Made by a program: the position numbers and the translations under genes. From Jimgerdemannia flammicorona (taxonomy: Eukaryota > Mucoromycota > Endogonomycetes > Endogonales > Endogonaceae), in contig RBNI01000239.1 in the NCBI GenBank assembly GCA_003990745.1, positions 1 through 36,215 of the forward strand: 36,215 bases of DNA, in the 5' to 3' direction. This document shows positions 18,735-30,059 of this stretch, in pieces; within the stretch, counting starts at the first letter, position 1, and each line of letters starts with the position of its first letter. The notes under the pieces are model-generated. The model was not told the DNA's origin, made no database searches, and saw only the letters and a program-made list of their open reading frames with translations.

Positions 18735-20660
18735 TCATCCATCATCGGCCTTCTCCTCAAACTCCTCCCTATATTCGATGCATGCCTCCTGCCAGAGCTG
18801 CAGTCCATGGCGCTCATTCCAGCAGTATTCAGCCCACTCCCCCGCAATGACTGCTATCTCTACCTCTCTCTCCTTATTCACCTCATACCCTTCCTCTGCT
18901 AGGTACACCGCAAGAATTTCCGCCTTCAATGCCTTCGTCACTCCATCCCCCTGCAGTATTCCAGCCCAGTGCTCATCACTCATCACCCGCAAGTCCACCT
19001 CCCCCAACTCTTCTGCCACCAGGTCATTCATCATCTGACGCATCCAAATCAAGTTCCCCACCTCCTTCCCTCCCAGAGTCACCGGCCTCCCTCCGTCCAA
19101 CATAGTGGTGTCAGCCCCAACACTCGCAGACTCATCCCATACCTCTGGGACATCCACCAGTTCCTCCTCACTAGTAGCCACCACCTGTCCACCATACACC
19201 ACCTCCGGAACCCCGAATTGCACCCTCTGGGCCCCTCGCATCTGCACATCCTCTACCACCCTGTTTCGGGAAGCCGGGCCATGCCTAATAAGGGGGGTAG
19301 GGGTAGGGGAGCTCTCCCAATCCTCCTCCCAAACCTCCAGCGTGCCATCAGCAAATAGATCCTTACTCGTCTTCTCCCCATCCTCTCCTTCTGCCTTCAT
19401 GTCCTTCCCCTCTCCCTCGCCAGCCCAGATACTTGCTCCGGTACCCCCGGCACCCTTCCCCTCACTCGCATTCCCCAGTGGCCTGTTGTCCAGCTTGGCC
19501 AGCAACTCTTTCTGCCTCCTACGCCCCTGATCCCTTTTCCACTGCTTCTTGTTCACTCGAATCCGCTTTTCATCCACCACCTCCAAGTGCGTTGCTTCCA
19601 CAAAGGCTGCCCAAGCCTTCACCCGCTTCTCCACAGCACCTTCCAACTCTTCTAGTGCTTCCAACAAATCCTCCTCCTCCTTCTCACTTCCCTTCACCCT
19701 CGTCACCTTATACAAAATCACTCCCCAGACCATCGCCGAAGGCCAGTCCCTTGCCTTCCCAGTAGCTTCCTTCCCAGCCAGCCTAATCCATACATCCACG
19801 TCCCCAGTCCTGAGTGTAGTCCCTTCCCAGACCCAAAATCCAACATCTACCACCTCTCCATATTCCGCCATGAAGTCCTCAACCCTCTTTCTCGTCTCCA
19901 TTGCTGTCACCGTCAGCACTCCTTTTACCAGCAATTGGACCACCCTAGGATCCCACTTCAGACAGCACACCATCGGAACACACACCTCTCCAACCACCAA
20001 TCCAACCTTCAATGTCTCCTCCAATAGAGCCGCCTCCTCAAAACCAACCTCCACTCCCTCTAGGCCCTTCAAAAACTTCACGGATGCAGCCCCTGCCACC
20101 TGCTTAGCGATGAGCCCCAACACTATTTTCACTGTCACCGCTAGGCCCCGGAAGCACAGTGTAACTGCGAATGCTGAGATCGATTTTTTGAGCAACGGGG
20201 CCACCGCCAGACCCATTACACCATCGGCCAAGTCCCCTTGTCATCTAAGCCTCAGCCACTCAGCCTCGCCATCAGCCGTCACATATGGATTTTTTTCCAG
20301 ATTGACAGTCCCACCACCATCAGCAGTCACACTCCCCCCAGCCGCTACTCCCCCAGCTCTACTGCCCTCTCTTCCAAGGGCTGCTCCCCCCTACACCGGC
20401 ACCTTCTCCTTCTCGGTCTCCCTGCCCTTCCTCAGCCAGCCCTCCAGTCCTGATGCCTGTTGTCTCTCCTTCACCGTCTCCACAAAGCTCGCCCTTCCAG
20501 ATCCAAAGCCTCCGCCACCTCCTCTACCCCTTCCATGTCCACCGGCCAGCAGCCCCCTCATGCCCCCCCCCAGGCCTGGACCCCACCCCACCTGCTGCCA
20601 GTCGAAAGCGCTTGGGCCACCCTGCTCAGTACGCACCTCAGGTTGCTTGTCGGTTGCCAT
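18735..20660 (-). pseudogene. LINE ORF1 (Gag-like RNA-binding protein)
   Basis: One frame of ~641 codons from the ATG at 20660 (MATDKQPEVRTEQGGPSAFD) to the stop at 18735. Stops interrupt it at 20391-20393 and near 20245; the fragment at 247-1464 has sense codons at both. Layout: Gly-rich N-terminus (residues ~20-65), low-complexity Gly/Ala linker, a globular region with WDPRVVQLLVKGV and FMAEYGEVVDVGF that could be an RRM-like fold, a charged helical stretch (KEEEDLLEALEELEGAVEKR), a Gly/Glu linker and an acidic C-terminus (EFEEKADDG). I see no zinc knuckle. It probably packages LINE RNA with ORF2 protein. Confidence 0.8.
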
Positions 20661-20741
20661 GTTGTTAGTCTCTTTTTGCCAAAAACGATGTTGGAAGTAC
20701 TCTCCAAAGGTTGTGTAACCCGAATGGTACTGGAAAGAGAT

Positions 20742-20757
20742 GGAGAATTGATATCTC
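20742..20757. repeat. Target-site duplication of the full-length LINE, right copy
   Basis: Identical to 14857-14872. It defines the 5' end of the LINE at 20741. Confidence 0.95.
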
Positions 20758-22448
20758 AGTAATAATAGCAACTAGTAGAACTTTTTTATAAGTATAGAAA
20801 TATCTTTACCACAGACTATAGCAATCTATCATATAATCCATTATATTACTACAATATAAATATAGAAAATGCAACATCTATCTAGCAAAGGCCTTATAGA
20901 ATACTTCACTATCTAAAGATATTCAAGAAGGAACACATTTAGGAATTCTTAAACAATAGAGTTATCTAATCCTCTATCAGCCTCTGGGTCAGTCTTATAC
21001 TCATTATACTTAAGAAAGAAGGATAGAAACTCTGTATAGATTATAGAAAGCTCAACTTAGTAATAAAAAAAGATACTTATTCCTTATTCAGAATCAATGA
21101 TCTCCTAGACCAATTATAGGACATTAAATACTTCAGTAGTATAGATCTTTTACAGGATTCTATAAGATTTTTATGGACATCAAGAACATTTAGAAGATAG
21201 CCTTTCTTATTTTAGAAAATTGTTTAAATTCCTCTAAATACTCTTTAGACTCTACAATATACCCTCAATCTTTCAGAGAATAATAAGCTTAATTTATATC
21301 CCACTGATCCACTACTGCCTAATTGTATATATAGATGATTCTAATATCTACTCAGAAAATTTTGAAAAACACCTATACTATCTAGAAGAATTCTTGTAAG
21401 AACTATCTGAGATATAATATAAAGAAGTACTACTTTAGAAAACAGAAACTTAATTTCTTGAATTCATAGTTTCTAAAGAAGAAACTCATGTAGATATATA
21501 GAAACCTGAGAAAATTAATAACTGGCCAATATCTAAGACTCTGAAGGAAACACTATCATTTCTGATATTAGTATTCTACTATAGAAGATTTATTAAGAAC
21601 TTTGCCCAAATTGCTACTTTAATTCAAATCCTTCTCAAGAAAGGAATACTATATAAATAGGTGGAACTATAAGAAATAGTCTTCAGAGAACTTAAGAACT
21701 ATATGACTACAGTACTAGTATTTATATAATCCAATCTACAGAATCTATTTATCTTATATATAGATATCTTTAAAGATAGTCTTGAAGTAGTCTTAGCCCA
21801 AAAAGGATCTAACTAGTAGTACTATATGATAGCTTATATAAGCTAAACTACTAATTAGCAGTAAACTAACTATGATAGCTCTAAATTAGAATATCTTATA
21901 GTTATATGAACAGTCATCCTATTTAAGTACTATCTTATCAGAAAAAGGTTTACTCTAATAACTGATCATACTGCTCTCAAATAGCTATTTAACTATAAGA
22001 AATCTATCAGAATTCTTATCCACTGGATTCTTATTCTACAGAATGATTATCCACAAAACAGGAAAAGTCTATAACAATATTAATATACTTTCCTACCAAT
22101 CTCAATAAATCAGAAGAAGAGTACTAAGAAACTATACTCTAAAGGAAGTTCCTATGACTGTCAAAGTACAAAAAGACTATATCTGACAAAAATATTGAAA
22201 AGCTTACCAAGGATAGATATGTAAATATAAAATAAAAACTATAAACAATATACCAATACTAGTCTAACCTCAGAAGATAAGTTAGAAATATACTCAAGAA
22301 ATATAATATCTACCAGAAGTACTAAGGAAAAAAGAACTTTCAAGTACTACTATAACTAATTATACTACCAATCTATATCTTTTAGAGATAGAGAGTAGAT
22401 ATTATTGAACTCCTATTAGTTATACTAATAAATAAATATATCTTAGTA
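20758..22448 (+). pseudogene. Gypsy element B: RT and RNase H, heavily RIP-mutated
   Basis: The translation shows 'LCIDYRKLNLVIKKDTYSLF', 'INDLLDQL', a TAG, 'DIKYFSSIDL', 'LIVYIDDSNIYSENFEKHL' (YIDD box near 21330), 'FLEFIVSKEGTHVDI', 'ISKTLKETLSFLILVFYYRR', then RNase H-like 'LAQKGSN', 'YDSSKLEYLIVI' and 'LITDHTALK'. This is a Ty3/gypsy pol. From ~22080 the sequence reaches the 'N..ILSYQSQ' (aDaLSR) end of RNase H and then trails off without a recognisable integrase. Stops at Trp/Gln positions are dense. It continues 14377-14856 across the LINE and is cut at 22449 by another LINE tail. Confidence 0.85.
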
Positions 22449-23332
22449 TTTTTTTTTTTTAAGTTACTCAAACTCACTTTATTAACTAGTCTATAATAAA
22501 AAGGTTCTCATACCACACCAGTAGCCCCATTCCACCCTATCTCACTCTACTCTACCCTAATATATTATCTCTCTCTAACCCCCACTCTTTTAAATACAAA
22601 TATACTATTATCTACAGTAATCTGCTCTAACTTCTCTTATAAATCACTTCTATTAGATACTGATAGTATTCTCCTTGAGGGCCTTACCTCTACTATCAGT
22701 CAGATAGAACATCTACTATCAATCTCTTCCACCTTACTATCTTTTTCTCCAAGGTCATCCTCTTTCTATCTTCAAATATATATAACTAGCATCTAGTCAA
22801 TCTTATTAATATCACTAATATTTACCCAATAGTAAGTTACTCATCACTAATACATTCTATCATTCTCTTCTTCAAAACCCCCTATCTACCCTCTCTTCTA
22901 TTGATATACTACCTTACCTCCAGATGGCCCTCAATCTCTTTCTAGAAGTCATCAAGTATCTTACACTCTCTTAGCTAATGTTTAAATATCTGTATAATCT
23001 TCCCTTTCTGCCCTATATTAAAGCAGTTCTTATACTTGAAACTACCACCTACTACTAAATATTCTAACTGAAAGTTCAGTATAATATTTATCAAGAAATA
23101 CCACCATATTACTCAGAAATTAGAAGAAAGCTATTATAATATCTTTATACTTCAAGACAAGACTTCAGTCTAGTCCTAAGTCTCACTAATGTCTACTATC
23201 TACTAGCTTACAGACTACAGATTCTAACCCACACCTCACTGATACTCAATACTCTTACTAACATTAAAGTCTATAAGAGATATACCACTCAACAGAAGTC
23301 TGTCTCACCTCTACATCATAGGACCCTATTTG
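22449..23332 (-). mobile_element. 5'-truncated, RIP-worn LINE copy (ORF2 C-terminus and 3' UTR)
   Basis: T12 on the plus strand (22449-22460) is the poly-A tail. The next ~870 bases match 14882 to about 15725 of the full-length LINE with many C-to-T and G-to-A changes (for example cactctcctagccaatg becomes cactctcttagctaatg). This covers the 3' UTR, the CCHC finger region and some sequence upstream. Similarity stops near 23332. It is an old copy of the same family that has been mutated, unlike the copy at 14873-20741. The 68 bases from 23333 to 23400 are unassigned. Confidence 0.85.
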
Positions 23333-23601
23333 TAAGTATATACACAACCTCCAAGCTACTGAAATTATACATTACCCTCCAAACAAATTCAGAAATCACA
23401 TGCAAGATCATGAAGCTAAGTTAAAACAAAGTTATAGAGTACAAAGCTAAGTCAACTCAAAGTCACAGAATACAAGATTTATATAAACAGAATCTTATCA
23501 ATCAAGAGTGAATACATATATACTGAATACTAAGACACATCAAAACAGAGAACTATAACAAATAAAACAAATAACCATAACTCTTAAATATATATATAAC
23601 T

Positions 23602-24893
23602 ATGATTACTGAGATCTACAACTATATCTATACTGATATTTAGAATGCCATTATCAATCAAGCAATACTCTCTCTGCCCCTCATAAATATCTATAGCCTA
23701 GCATCCCTCTACTTTATAGAAGCCCAATAGAATATCCTGAATATACTCAATAAAGCTCACTATATTGGACAAATCTCAAGCTACTACTAGATCAGCTATC
23801 TCCTAGAAGATATAATTAAATACCACTATAATACCAATATTACTCAGATGTCTCAACATCAGAAACTCATCACTTGCAAACACTAAGAACTCTTTTATAA
23901 GTATAGCACCTTTATTCCCTATCTCTGAGTTACTGCTGCTGAAATGATTGCAACCCTATTCTATGGCCAAATTGATGATATGGTATAAGAACTCAACCAT
24001 AAGTATATTGAGTATATTCAAACTATAGATAGAATCTTCCCACACTCTGATGACTACATCCTATAAATGCCCTAAGTTGGATATACTATGAAGGATATCT
24101 ATGATATAATTCAGTTTAATAATGATGAAGTAGAAGATAATGATTCCTCTGATACCAACATGACCTCAAGCCAAGGATCTCTGCCAACTCTGATCACTCT
24201 GTCAATCTTACCAATGAACTTATAACAGTTTATAACCATCTATGAGACCTATTGGGATAATGACCACTGGCACAAGTACTAACCTGCATTTGCTCCTGAT
24301 TACTTCAACTACAATAAAGAGACTGGAAAATACAACCTATACCTCAGATAACTCTTGAGATCAAATCAATAACTCTATTATTTGAGTATGAGTAACATAA
24401 AGTATAATCACCAGTATACTACAACTCTGTAACTCATAGAACTATAACTTATAGAAGATATGCAGATAGTGAATTCAATGAAAGTGAAGGTAATGCACCC
24501 CTTCTTTGCCAACTAACTCTATATCCAGTATACAAGATAGATGATGCTATCTTGTGAGACAGTAATAAGATTCCAATATATTACTATCTCAGTGAACAGG
24601 GAGAAGTAACTCAAGAATCACTCTTTATAGACAACTACTTTATCAGAGATGATATCATCAATAATAATATCATCAAAGACTACTCAGATAGTATCAAAAT
24701 CTATAGATAGCTCAGCAGTCATTAGTATAGTTAGATTAGTCTTATATAATATGATTGTAAACTGACTCAGCAGTCAGATGATCTCTTGACATATCAGATC
24801 ACTCTTGTACTATATAACTGCATTCCAACTCAGCAAGACACTAAGTGCTACATCCATATTTAACATAGTCCAGATAGCTTCCTATTAGTATAA
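23602..24893 (+). pseudogene. Unknown protein encoded in the LTR of element C (5' copy)
   Basis: The frame opens at the ATG at 23602 (MITEIYNYIYTDI, then a TAG for Trp) and follows the same course as the 3' LTR copy, with Gln/Trp-derived TAG, TAA and TGA codons. This copy has a net frame change relative to the 3' copy somewhere around 24350-24450. The late part reads, for example, 'THRTITYRRYADSEFNESEG' and 'LFIDNYFIRDDIINNNIIKD'. It ends at the TAA at 24891-24893. I recognise no domain. The protein is Tyr/Ile/Asn-rich (partly from RIP bias), with an acidic patch (NNDEVEDNDSSD) in the middle. It lies wholly inside U3. Confidence 0.6.
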
Positions 24894-24896
24894 ATA
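24889..24896 (+). promoter_or_regulatory. TATA box of the element C 5' LTR
   Basis: TATAAATA followed by ccctc, matching the box in the element A LTR. It overlaps the TAA that ends the LTR ORF. Genomic RNA should start shortly downstream. Confidence 0.55.
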
Positions 24897-25579
24897 CCCT
24901 CTCTTCCAGATCTCAGAATCTTAGACTTAAATAGATAAGAATAATTTTGAACACTTCCCTACAATATTTCTTCATACAACTACTCCTAGTATAGTAATAT
25001 CATGAATAATAAATAAATCTATTTAATAATCTACAAATCACTCTTAAGTAAATCTGCTCCCCAGTAGATGTCACTCCTAACCCTATCACAAAATTTTCTA
25101 ATTAGATATTGTCTGTAGTGATACACTAATTCAACTAAGCTGGTCTTAGTTTCTTGAACTTTCTAAAATATGGAAAATTCTGAATATCCAGAACTAGTCT
25201 GATAAAGGACTTTGGTTGAGATATCAACTCAATCTTAAAATCAATAAGCATAGAGGATATACTTCATATGAAATTGATCTTGATCTAAAGAAAACAGTCT
25301 TTCAGAATATCCAGAACTTCCAGAAAACCCTTCCAGAACTACATAATGGTTACCCTAACAAGTAACCCTCTTATAACTTAGTAGCAGCAGTTTATAATTC
25401 AATTTTACTTCAAGATGCTTCCTCACTCTACTATAAATCTCTATGAGAATTTCTATAAGTTTATAAAGCCCAACCTCTGAACTGGAATTTATCCCAAACC
25501 ATCTGACAATCTGGAGAAAATTGAATCTAATATATAAGGATAATTTGACCTCCATATCTATAATAAGTGAGACTTTATT

Positions 25580-27400
25580 TATAAAAAGAAGTACTCTAAT
25601 TAAATCAGCAGATAGGTGAAACCCTATACACCAAACTCCTTACTCTACACCCTGTAAGTCAAGATGAAGAAGGTCTTATAGAAGCCTTCTTTACTCTTCT
25701 TAATAAGAGTTTTGTCAGCTCCACAAATCTGAGTAACCTAAGATAACCAGCAGCTGTCTTTCTAGCCTTAGTTCCTCATGAAGCTCAAGTCTCTGTAGCT
25801 AAGTGGCTCAACTCTACCAACTTTTACTATACAAGGACTAAGACTACTTTATACTACTGCTTCCAGAATTATAAGGCCTGCTATATTCTTAAAGAAAAAG
25901 CTGGAGAAACTCTCCATCAACAATCTGATTCTGAACTAGAAGCAGGCCCAGCTATAACCCTACCTGAAACTGAGACCAATACTGAATTAGAACCAGATTT
26001 TGAATTAAGCCCATCTGAAATCAGATATACAACTAATTCTATCTACTTTGACATTGAGTAAACCTAAGTACACAGAGACCAAACTGAAGAGGAGGAGGAG
26101 TATCTCAGTGAATTTGATCCTGGATATACTACCAAAGAAGACATATCTCTATCAGAACAAAACACACCTATACAATAGTAGACAACTATCTATTGAGCCC
26201 TTACTCCAGATCTGCAACTATTACTCCAGCAACTTATACAGACTCAAAAAACACCATTACACTCTACACCAGTATCTCAAGTAGTACCAGTAACCCCACT
26301 ACCAGTAGTCCAACTATCTTCAGTAAACAATATGGCAAACTAACAGATTCTAGATCTCATAGCCCAAGTAGCCATAATGGTAGCAACCATTACTACCCTA
26401 GTTGAACAGACCTGACCAAAAGAAATCTGAGCCTATCTATCTTCAATGGTACTGCACAAGAAGTCCAAAGCTTCATTAGTATAGTTGATACCATTTTTGA
26501 AGCCAATCAATAGACCAATGAGTGAGTTGCTAACTGTCTTCTGACAAACAATCAAGACCATACTCTGGAATAACTCTTTGCTACTACTATGACCTCCATT
26601 GAGTTGTTATATTCTTCTAAGAACCTACTGAAGAATGGTGGTAAACTCTTTCCGAGAAACCCCTTATATAGGATACCCAACCTGCAGTTGTTGCCCAAAA
26701 TATAGCAAATAATACCCCAGGATATAGAGTCTATCCTGTAGCCTCTGAACTCAAAAAACTCATGATTGCTCAATACTACAGTGAAACCCTAATTGCTAAA
26801 TCTCATGTTAAACTCCACAATCTCAAATTTGATATATATGGTAAGGAGGAATTCAAAACCTTCTGTACAAAACTCAAGTTACTTCTGAAAACCATTGGCC
26901 TAGGATATATTGCCAATGATGAAGTATGAAATGGTACAAAAGCAGACTATTTATTTGATGTACTATCTGAATGGCTTATAAGAAAAATCTAATAACAAGG
27001 ATACCCAGTTAGTTGTGATCACCAACAATAGTATCTGGTAAGAATTAAGACTATGATTAAGTGAATTCTAACAGCTGGACCCATTCTTCTTGAAGACAAT
27101 TTAACAATAAGAAAAAAATTTAGACTAAGAAAGAAGAACCCAAGCATAAAGCATCTCAAGCTCCCTCCACATCTACCTTATAGACACCTTGAAATTCTGA
27201 ACCCACCCAGCCAAGTACCTTTAAGAAACTCACTAAAGTTGAAAGAAATGAACTCTGAAGAAGTGGAGCATACTTCTATTGCTAAAAAATGGAATACATG
27301 GTCAGTATCTGTCCTAATCAGAAAGCCCAAACAACAATACAAGCTATGGTTACTACTCTGCATCATCTCAATAATTTGACTACTAAAATACTAGACTTTG
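25580..27400 (+). pseudogene. Gag with C-terminal zinc knuckle, element C
   Basis: The N-terminal segment is open for long stretches (for example 'FVSSTNLSNL', 'AQVSVAKWLNSTNFYYTRTK', 'TLHQQSDSELEAGPAITLPE', 'EEEEYLSEFDPGYTTKED'). A capsid-like region near 26410-26560 reads 'LSLSIFNGTAQEVQSFISIV' and 'FEANQ'. At 27271-27312 a CCHC zinc knuckle is still visible with exact spacing C-x2-C-x4-H-x4-C, but the first Cys is Tyr and the His is Tyr: Y-FYC-(stop)KME-Y-MVSI-C. Gag forms the particle and binds element RNA. The start codon is unclear and several frame changes are likely. Confidence 0.75.
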
Positions 27401-27420
27401 TCAAGTTAAGGACAACAGCT

Positions 27421-27820
27421 ATGGCTCCAATCAAGGGAAGTTAAAAAGCAGCTGGATATGATCTACATATATATATAGTAAAAGAAGCTATAGTTTCCAA
27501 CCACGAAGTCAAGCAAGTCTATACAGGAATCAGTATTTAAATTTTTGAAGAAAATGTTGAAAGAATATGCTGTTGCAGTAGCCTAGTACTAAAAGAACTC
27601 TCAGTAGAAGAAGGAGTCATTGATGAGAATTATATAGGCAAAATCATTATCCTTATCTGAAATCATAGTTGGACACCATTCAAAATCTCTATTGGTTTTT
27701 GCATCACTCAGATCCTATTCAAAAAAATCAAGTTAACTCTAATAGTTAAGAAAGTCCCTAAGCTACTACCTACTATTTGAGAATATAAAAGATTTGGCTC
27801 ATCCAATAAGACTCCAGTCC
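27421..27820 (+). pseudogene. dUTPase-like domain between Gag and protease, element C
   Basis: Motif 1 'KAAGYDLHI' (consensus aGyDL), motif 2 degraded 'CCCSSLVLKELSV', motif 3 'GVIDENYIGKIIILI' (consensus GvID.dYrG; the catalytic Asp is present, the second Asp is Asn), motif 4 region 'FKISIGFCITQILFKKIK', motif 5 'YKRFGSSNKT' (consensus RG..GFGStG). Two or three RIP-type stops interrupt it. The domain precedes the protease here, while in element A it follows the protease. It should have hydrolysed dUTP when intact. Confidence 0.85.
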
Positions 27821-28044
27821 AGCCTATCATAAATAAGAAGGAATAATTCTATAAGAAAATCAAAGATAGATTTATACTGAGTGACTGATGCCTCCATGAT
27901 ATTGAAATATACTCTTCCCAAATAATTGATAATTGCTTCTCTTGTTTCAATAAACTAATCTAAAGAAGAACCAATAGAAGGAAATCTCCTATAACTGAAA
28001 TCACTATTATTAGATCAGACAAACTGTTTACTCTCTAAGCTTTT

Positions 28045-28380
28045 GTTAATCAAGTATCTGTTAAGATTATGATAAATAGTGGTACCTCAGGCAATTTTAT
28101 TAATAAAGAAACTGCCAACAGACTTAAAGTCCTGACCTCTCCAGTACAACAAACTCAAGCAGTTACCACAGCTGATAGAACCTCATATATCATTAGCAAG
28201 GAAGTTCACAACCTACCCTTCAGAATTGGTAACTATTGAGTACATATTATACTCTAAATCATACTACTTCCTGACAATGAGATCATCCTTGGAACACTAT
28301 GGTTAAAATAAGATAACTCTATAATCGATTGGGTAAACTATTCTTTGACCATTAAGAAAGAATGCCACAATTTCAAACTG
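28045..28380 (+). pseudogene. Retropepsin, element C
   Basis: 'VKIMINSGTSGNFINKETAN' carries the active-site triplet as N-S-G. The expected D-S-G has become N-S-G through GAT-to-AAT, so the protease is dead. The C-terminal signature 'LLPDNEIILGTLWLK' (h-h-LG..WL) closes the domain. It processes Gag-Pol in family members. Confidence 0.85.
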
Positions 28381-28519
28381 TAAGATAAAAAAGACCTGCT
28401 CAGTTCTAGCAATTCAGGTCCAAAGATCACCCACATCAATAAGCTATAACTCAAGAAACTAGCTAAGAAATACCCTCTCTTTGCTATCTCTATATGGCTA
28501 TTTAAAGGAGTATCTGAGA

Positions 28520-29350
28520 ATCTTAAAGAAGACTTTTCCAAAGTTGACAGTCATATTAGATCCTTACTCCAGAAATTCTAAGATATATTTCTAAAGAAAC
28601 TTCTAAAAGATTTATCACCTAAATGAGCAGTTGACCATGCCATCAAGATCATCCCAGATGCCAAGCCAGCCTTCAAGTCAATCTATCATATATCTCTGAG
28701 AGAAATCAATATATTTAAGAAAGAGATTGATGAACTTTTAGAACAAGGATTCATTAGATCTAGTATATTACTCTATAGTGCATAAGTCCTCTTTGTTATT
28801 AATAAAGGAGGAGACCTATAAATATATATAAATTACCATAACCTCAATGAGTAAATTATTAAGAACTGTTGCCCACTACCCCAAATTGATGAGATATTTG
28901 ATAGGCTTACCAATCTACAATTTATGAGCTCTTTTTACCTATTAAATAGTTACTGGCAAATTGCTATAAAAGAAGAAGACATCTACAAAACTGCCTTCCA
29001 AACTCACTATGGACATTTTGAGCTCCTGGTTATGCCTTTTGACTTAACTAATGCTCCTATAACCTTCCAGACACTGATGAATACTATTTTATATTTGTAT
29101 CTAGACAAATTTGTTATTGTCTATATTGATAACATCCTGGTCTTCAGCAAAACTCTAGAGGAATATCTTGAACACTTTAAACTAGTACTATTGAAGCTTT
29201 AAGAAAACCAACTCTTTGTAAAACTCAGCAAATATAAATTCCTTCTAAAGAAAATTCAATTCATTGGATATATTATCACTCTCAATAGAATTAATGTAAA
29301 CTCTAGCAAAATCTCTACAATCAAGGAATGGTCCAGATCTAAGAGTTGAA
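28520..29350 (+). pseudogene. Reverse transcriptase, element C
   Basis: Landmarks: 'AVDHAIKIIPDAKPAFKSIY' (D-H.I...pga.P...piY), 'INIFKKEIDELLEQGFIRSS', 'YLLNSYWQIAIKEEDIYKTA', 'HFELLVMPFDLTNAPITFQT' and the catalytic box 'IVYIDNILVFSKTLEEYLEH', where YIDD has become YIDN. The order and wording are those of chromovirus RT. The segment 28924-29202 is open; elsewhere RIP-type stops occur. Confidence 0.9.
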
Positions 29351-29549
29351 AGACCTTCAGTCATTTCTAGGACTAGCAAACTATTACCAGCAATTTGTTG
29401 TAAATTTGTCAAGATTGCTACTACTTTTACTCAAATGACTAAGTATAGTAAAAAAGAATAATAGCCCTGGATAACAAAGTAAGAGAAAGACTTCAACAAT
29501 CTTATAAATTAGAGACCTGAACAAGATATAGCCTTTCAAGTACTGAAAG

Positions 29550-29960
29550 ATGTCTTGATAATCACTCTGATACTTCAAGCAGCAAATTCTGCCCTACTAT
29601 ATAAAGTTATTACTGATATCTCTAACCTAGCCCTTAGAGTAGTGCTTATGCAAGAAGGATATTCTGTAGCCTATCATTTCCACAAGTTCAATGATACTGA
29701 AATCAACTATATGATCCATGAGAAGAAAATGTTAGCCATCATAGACACTTTGATCAAATAGTAACCCCATATTGAAGAAGTATACTTTATAGTATTGATG
29801 GACTACAAATCATTAATCAATATTAAGACCCAGGCTACCCTTTCTTGAAAGTGAGCTAGATGGAAGAAAGTTCTTACCAATTTTGACTATGAAATCCAGT
29901 ATTGCCCTGGTAAGAAAAATATTGTTGCTGATGTAATTTCCAGATCACTAATTGAAGAAG
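29550..29960 (+). pseudogene. RNase H, element C
   Basis: 'LLYKVITDISNLALRVVLMQ' (tDAS..aiG.vL.Q), 'NDTEINYMIHEKKMLAIIDT' (E..Y...ekElLAiv.a), 'VLMDYKSLINI' (D.k.L) and 'EIQYCPGKKNIVADVISRSL' (i.Y.pGk.N.vADaLSR). Double stop codons at 29759-29763 interrupt the frame. Confidence 0.88.
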
Positions 29961-30059
29961 TTATACAAACCCTCACCTTGGTTACCAACTCTATTATGGA
30001 ATAAATTATTACAGCATATACTGATGATAAAGAAGCTTAAGTACTCTAAGAAATCCTAA

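Larger units (their letters stand above)
14873..20741 (-). mobile_element. Full-length LINE (Tad1/L1-like non-LTR retrotransposon)
   Basis: The element is 5.87 kb with a perfect 16-bp target-site duplication, a short A tail, an ~80-base 5' UTR, ORF1 and ORF2. It splits gypsy element B. Its GC-rich, largely un-RIPed sequence contrasts sharply with the AT-rich host element, so it is much younger. ORF1 has two and ORF2 about nine in-frame stops, so it is not autonomous now. Two-ORF structure, AP-endonuclease, RT with FADD and a C-terminal CCHC finger fit the Tad1/L1-like group; I see no clear RNase H. Confidence 0.93.
23401..25375 (+). repeat. 5' LTR of element C
   Basis: It starts TGCAAGATCAT and ends ...ccctcttata, 1,975 bases. 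It is collinear with 31443-33431. It contains a TATA-like element near 23514, the LTR ORF, a TATAAATA box at 24889 and ~480 bases of presumed R/U5, whose last 244 bases are also found at 1-246. Right after it (25376 on) 'acttagtagcagcag' is where a primer-binding site should be; I cannot match a tRNA. Confidence 0.88.
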
